DNA of 9,490 bases, from positions 1 through 9,490 of the forward strand of contig CAMDPB010000021.1 of the NCBI GenBank assembly GCA_945903885.1. The letters are read 5' to 3'. The notes under the pieces are model-generated. The model did no database searches, was not told the origin of the DNA, and saw nothing but the letters and a program-made list of their open reading frames with translations. How positions within the stretch are numbered: position 1 is the stretch's first letter; each line of letters starts with the position of its first letter. Source of the stretch: Candidatus Finniella inopinata. GTDB lineage: Bacteria > Pseudomonadota > Alphaproteobacteria > Paracaedibacterales > CAITNM01. Position numbers and translations under genes: made by a program. Shown here one piece after another: positions 6,526 through 9,490 of the stretch.

Positions 6526-7613
6526 TAGCGAATTTTCAACGTTGCAAGGCCAACTAATGCAAGAATAGATGCAATAATCCAAAAACGAATAACGACAGTA
6601 GACTCTGCCCATCCCAATTTTTCAAAATGATGATGAATAGGAGCCATTAGAAAAATACGCTTTTTAGTAAGCTTGTAATAAACAACTTGTAATATGACAG
6701 ACACAGCTTCTAGTACAAACAAACCACCAACAATACAAAGAACAAACTCATGTTTTGTGATTAGTGCAATGGCGCCCAAAGCTCCTCCAGCAGCAAGTGA
6801 CCCTGTATCGCCCATAAAAACTTTTGCAGGCGGCGCATTAAACCATAAAAAGCCAAACCCAGCCCCAATAAGGCTACCTAAGAAAATGCAGACTTCCCCC
6901 ACATTTACCACATAGTGTAGTTGTAAATAAGATGCAAAAACATGGTTGCCAACAAGATAAGCAATAATTGTAAAGCACACGGAACAGATCATGACAGGAA
7001 CAATTGCTAAACCATCAAGTCCATCGGTTAAGTTAACTGCATTTGATGAACCCACAACAACAAGTGCCGCCCATGGGTAAAAAAACCAACTTAGATTAAG
7101 AATAAAGTCTTTAAAGAAAGGAAAGGTTAAACTGTGTGCAAGGCTTACGTCTGTGTAGTGTGCAGATGCATATGCTGCACTTATGGCTAGTATGGTTTGC
7201 CCAAGGAGCTTTGTTTTTCCTGAGATGCCATGGTGAGAATTTTTAGTAAGCTTCTTATAATCATCCATAGCTCCTAGAGCACCAAACCCCAGCGTTACAA
7301 GCAACACTATCCATAAGAATGGGTTTTCTAAATCACCCCAAAGCAAAGTACTGATAGAAACAGCAAGCAAAATTAAGCAACCGCCCATTGTTGGTGTGCC
7401 TTTTTTTGTCACAAGATGTGATTCTGGACCATCGGTACGAATAGGCTGACCCTGCTTTTGCTTTGATTTAAGCCAAGCAATAATAGGTTTTCCCAAACAA
7501 AAACTAATTATTAAAGCAGTTAAAATGGCTCCCATAGTGCGAAAAGTAATATACCGCAGGAGGTTGAAAACCTTAAAATCACCAAAAATATGAAGACAGA
7601 AAAATTGTAACAT
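6525..7613 (-). CDS. mraY: Phospho-MurNAc-pentapeptide transferase MraY
   Basis: Inner-membrane enzyme that transfers phospho-MurNAc-pentapeptide from UDP to undecaprenyl phosphate, making lipid I, the first membrane step of peptidoglycan synthesis. The 362-residue length is typical. Seen: FNLLRYITFRTMGA near the N-terminus (16-29), PIRTDGPESHLVTKKGTPTM (57-76), the Asp pair in AMDDYKK (115-121), NAVNLTDGLDGLA (191-203), VFMGDTGSLA (265-274) with the catalytic-type Asp269, and MAPIHHHFE (323-331) with its His triad, amid about ten membrane helices. All known key residues are present. The start lies 4 bases after the stop of the upstream glycosyltransferase gene, with no clear ribosome site. 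Downstream it overlaps znuC. In most bacteria mraY sits between murF and murD; here it is flanked by glycosyltransferases and a zinc importer. Confidence 0.98.
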   Translation of the reverse strand: MLQFFCLHIFGDFKVFNLLRYITFRTMGAILTALIISFCLGKPIIAWLKSKQKQGQPIRTDGPESHLVTKKGTPTMGGCLILLAVSISTLLWGDLENPFLWIVLLVTLGFGALGAMDDYKKLTKNSHHGISGKTKLLGQTILAISAAYASAHYTDVSLAHSLTFPFFKDFILNLSWFFYPWAALVVVGSSNAVNLTDGLDGLAIVPVMICSVCFTIIAYLVGNHVFASYLQLHYVVNVGEVCIFLGSLIGAGFGFLWFNAPPAKVFMGDTGSLAAGGALGAIALITKHEFVLCIVGGLFVLEAVSVILQVVYYKLTKKRIFLMAPIHHHFEKLGWAESTVVIRFWIIASILALVGLATLKIR

Positions 7614-7617
7614 TGCG

Positions 7618-8553
7618 CTAACTATGCCGGTTGGTTGTTATTGAGTGATTGAAAGAAAGGCTTTTATACCTTTTGGATAGAAAACCACGTTGCCATTCAA
7701 TTCCAGAAATTCGGTCTGCAGGCATCTGTGAGTTTTTACCATGCACAATAGTTGCTTCGTTAGGAAAAAATGTTAATACAAAGTTCGCATACATTTCATA
7801 TTCTGAAAAGACCTGACTAGAAAGTTCCGAGGTATTTAAAACATCCTGCCATGGTTTGTCGTTCAATTTTTCTAATCTATCTTTCATGGCTTTGAGCTTT
7901 GCTTTGTCAAAAAACATATGCTGGCTATTGAAATCAAGATTGTAATATTTTTCAAGTTTTAATACTGATTCGACCATGAGCTTGAAGTCTAATACATACT
8001 TATTACAGACATTAAAAACAGCCTTATCTTCCCGAAGAAATATTTGAGTTTGCAACAAAATTGTATCTGCATTAATCACTAGGTAATAATCTGCACTTGT
8101 AATGGTTTCAGCATTTAGTTTAATTAGCCTTTGTTTTAAGTGCTCTGGTAAAATATTTCCTTGAGCAAGGTGAGGAATAACCCTTGTTTCTTCTATAAAC
8201 TCACAGCCTTTTTCTAAAGCTACATTTCTTAATTTTTCAGACTCTGGGCAAATTAAGTAGATTTTGTTGATAGGGTGCATTATTAACCCTTTTGCAGCGT
8301 CAATTGCGTAACGAATTGTTGGTAAGTCTTTTTCAATACACAAAAAAACAACATCAATTTTGTGCTGACATAAAGGAACATGGTTATTGGAGTACTTATC
8401 CCTTTTAAAGGACAAAAACTTCATGAAAAGTTTCCTTTTGTAAGCGTGCCATTTTGTATCTTCCTTCGGTAATGTTTCAGGTGTTGTTGCAACCCAAACG
8501 CTTAAAATTGATAGAGAAATTATTAATGACAATAAAGTCAAAAAACGCTTCAT
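7618..8553 (-). CDS. Membrane-anchored DUF6492-like glycosyltransferase, copy B (altered DxD)
   Basis: A 311-residue protein that looks like a GT-A-fold glycosyltransferase of the DUF6492 kind; this is recognised from motifs, not by search. Seen: a signal-anchor-like N-terminus (MKRFLTLLSLIISLSILSVW), then a globular domain opening with IDVVFLCIEKDLPTI (66-80), IYLICPES (98-105), VINADTIL (159-166) at the place of the metal-binding DxD motif, NSQHMFF (209-215) and FSEYEMYANF (249-258). It is a paralogue of the next gene upstream, sharing the same blocks in the same order. Compared with that copy it has Asn161 instead of the first Asp of D-x-D, SQH instead of SHH, and EHLKQR instead of GWIKQQ. 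It may be inactive or changed in activity. It starts 30 bases after the stop of copy A and ends 4 bases before mraY, so it is almost certainly in the same operon. Donor and acceptor are unknown. Confidence 0.8.
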   Translation of the reverse strand: MKRFLTLLSLIISLSILSVWVATTPETLPKEDTKWHAYKRKLFMKFLSFKRDKYSNNHVPLCQHKIDVVFLCIEKDLPTIRYAIDAAKGLIMHPINKIYLICPESEKLRNVALEKGCEFIEETRVIPHLAQGNILPEHLKQRLIKLNAETITSADYYLVINADTILLQTQIFLREDKAVFNVCNKYVLDFKLMVESVLKLEKYYNLDFNSQHMFFDKAKLKAMKDRLEKLNDKPWQDVLNTSELSSQVFSEYEMYANFVLTFFPNEATIVHGKNSQMPADRISGIEWQRGFLSKRYKSLSFNHSITTNRHS

Positions 8554-8583
8554 AAAATAATTACCCCGTCATCCCTTCAATGG

Positions 8584-9490
8584 TTAAAAACTATGCATAG
8601 TCATGCTTTTGTATTTGCAACTTAGGTATTCCCGTGCATAACCCACATTGGCAACGCCATTGCGGGGAAAAAGTGTGTTGCTTCCCAACACAAGTTCGAT
8701 TTCATCATTGAAGCGTTGTGCCACAAAGTTGCCATATAGTTCATATTCAGAAAAGCTACCATCAGGAATGCTCAAGTTATCAAGCGCATCTTGCCATGGA
8801 AGTCCATGTAAATTTTGTAAATGTTTTTTCAATGCTTTTAATTTTGTTTTGCAAATCAACATGTGGTGGCTAGTGAAATCAACATTATGAAATTTATCAA
8901 ACACCAAGGCAATTTTCACCATTTGCTTCCGTTTGAACCAGTAGTCATGCAAAATATTTAAAACTTCTTTGTTATATTTCACAAAAATTTGAGGACGAAT
9001 AAGAATTGTATCTGCATCTATAACCAGGAAATGTTTGCATGTCCCAATAGTATCGGCATTAAGTTTTAGATACTGCTGTTTAATCCATCCTTTTCTATTT
9101 GTATTTTTTGAAAATACGGGCAATACCTTATCCTCTAAAATAAACACACAATGCTTTTCATGGGCAATTTTGCGAAGCATTGCAGACTCTGGTGCGATTA
9201 GATAAATGTTAGTAATAGGCTGCAAAATATTACCACGCACGGAATCAATAGTCAGGATTAGTGTTTCAGCATCTTTTTCAATAACAGGGATGATGACATC
9301 AATTGGTATATTGCTTAAAGGAACGTGCAAATTACAAAAAGAGTCAGGTTTTATTTTTAAATACGCGTAATGAATGAAGCGTAAAAATTGTTGATATTTT
9401 GAGTCTTGATTAGGTAAGTGAGTAGGATGACAGGCGTAGTACATAAAACATATTATGCAAACTATGATTGCAAAAAAACATTGAATAATT
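8584..9490 (-). CDS. Membrane-anchored DUF6492-like glycosyltransferase, copy A, 5' end beyond window
   Basis: First gene of the visible operon and paralogue of copy B. The first in-window ATG is at 9444 (286 codons), but the frame stays open without a stop to the edge, adding IIQCFFAIIVCIICF before that Met. This is a hydrophobic anchor matching the one in copy B, so the true start probably lies only a few codons past 9490. Motifs (numbered from the Met at 9444): IDVIIPVIEKDAETL (48-62), YLIAPES (81-87), GWIKQQYLKLNADT (119-132), VIDADTILIR (141-150) with an intact D-x-D at 143-145, TSHHML (191-196), and FSEYELYGNF (231-240). These fit a GT-A glycosyltransferase of the DUF6492 type, anchored in the inner membrane. 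Next to mraY it may modify an envelope polysaccharide or lipid carrier; the sugar and acceptor cannot be read from the sequence. Confidence 0.8.
   Translation of the reverse strand, partial: IIQCFFAIIVCIICFMYYACHPTHLPNQDSKYQQFLRFIHYAYLKIKPDSFCNLHVPLSNIPIDVIIPVIEKDAETLILTIDSVRGNILQPITNIYLIAPESAMLRKIAHEKHCVFILEDKVLPVFSKNTNRKGWIKQQYLKLNADTIGTCKHFLVIDADTILIRPQIFVKYNKEVLNILHDYWFKRKQMVKIALVFDKFHNVDFTSHHMLICKTKLKALKKHLQNLHGLPWQDALDNLSIPDGSFSEYELYGNFVAQRFNDEIELVLGSNTLFPRNGVANVGYAREYLSCKYKSMTMHSF

Noticed and set aside
6526..6612. A 29-codon N-terminal extension of ZnuC (ATG at 6612)
   Set aside because: It overlaps mraY codons, and ABC ATPases start just before the first strand; the TAATG overlap at 6525 gives that start.
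6694..6915. A 73-codon plus-strand frame within mraY
   Set aside because: It lies opposite catalytic MraY motifs and its Pro/Thr-rich sequence is what antisense reading of a membrane protein gives.

Overview
The window looks like a piece of an AT-rich alphaproteobacterial chromosome. The FtsL, UvrC and RsmH sequences have an alphaproteobacterial flavour, and the base composition plus an exported ClpX-like ATPase suggest a host-associated lineage of the Holosporales/Rickettsiales kind. That placement is an inference from protein character, not from a database search. No rRNA, tRNA, CRISPR array, insertion sequence or phage gene was seen.

Left part (1-1284, minus strand): the head of a division and cell-wall (dcw) cluster, rsmH followed by ftsL. 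They are coupled by a TAATG overlap, and ftsL runs off the left edge. The usual first gene, mraZ, is not upstream of rsmH. A 120-bp divergent gap leads instead to uvrC (1405-3267, plus), the excision-repair nuclease.

Middle (3268-5057): a 239-bp AT-rich intergenic stretch holds two inverted repeats and promoter-like elements. It precedes a plus-strand gene for a 516-residue AAA+ protein. This protein has a ClpX/HslU-type ATPase core with all main ATPase motifs, but a signal-peptide-like N-terminus, no ClpX zinc domain, no ClpP-binding loop, and a C-terminal tail resembling that of HslU. It has the strongest Shine-Dalgarno sequence in the window and is the least explained gene here.

Right part (5070-9490, minus strand): a tightly packed run that reads, in transcription order, GT copy A (cut by the right edge), GT copy B, mraY, znuC, znuB. 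The first two are tandem paralogues that look like membrane-anchored DUF6492-type glycosyltransferases. Copy A keeps the D-x-D metal motif; copy B has lost its first aspartate. mraY (lipid I synthesis) follows copy B after 4 bases, znuC overlaps the mraY stop as TAATG, and znuB starts inside the His-rich tail of znuC. The operon therefore joins envelope polysaccharide synthesis to a high-affinity zinc importer, with mraY outside its usual place between murF and murD. It meets the AAA+ gene tail to tail across 12 bases, with a perfect hairpin at the junction.
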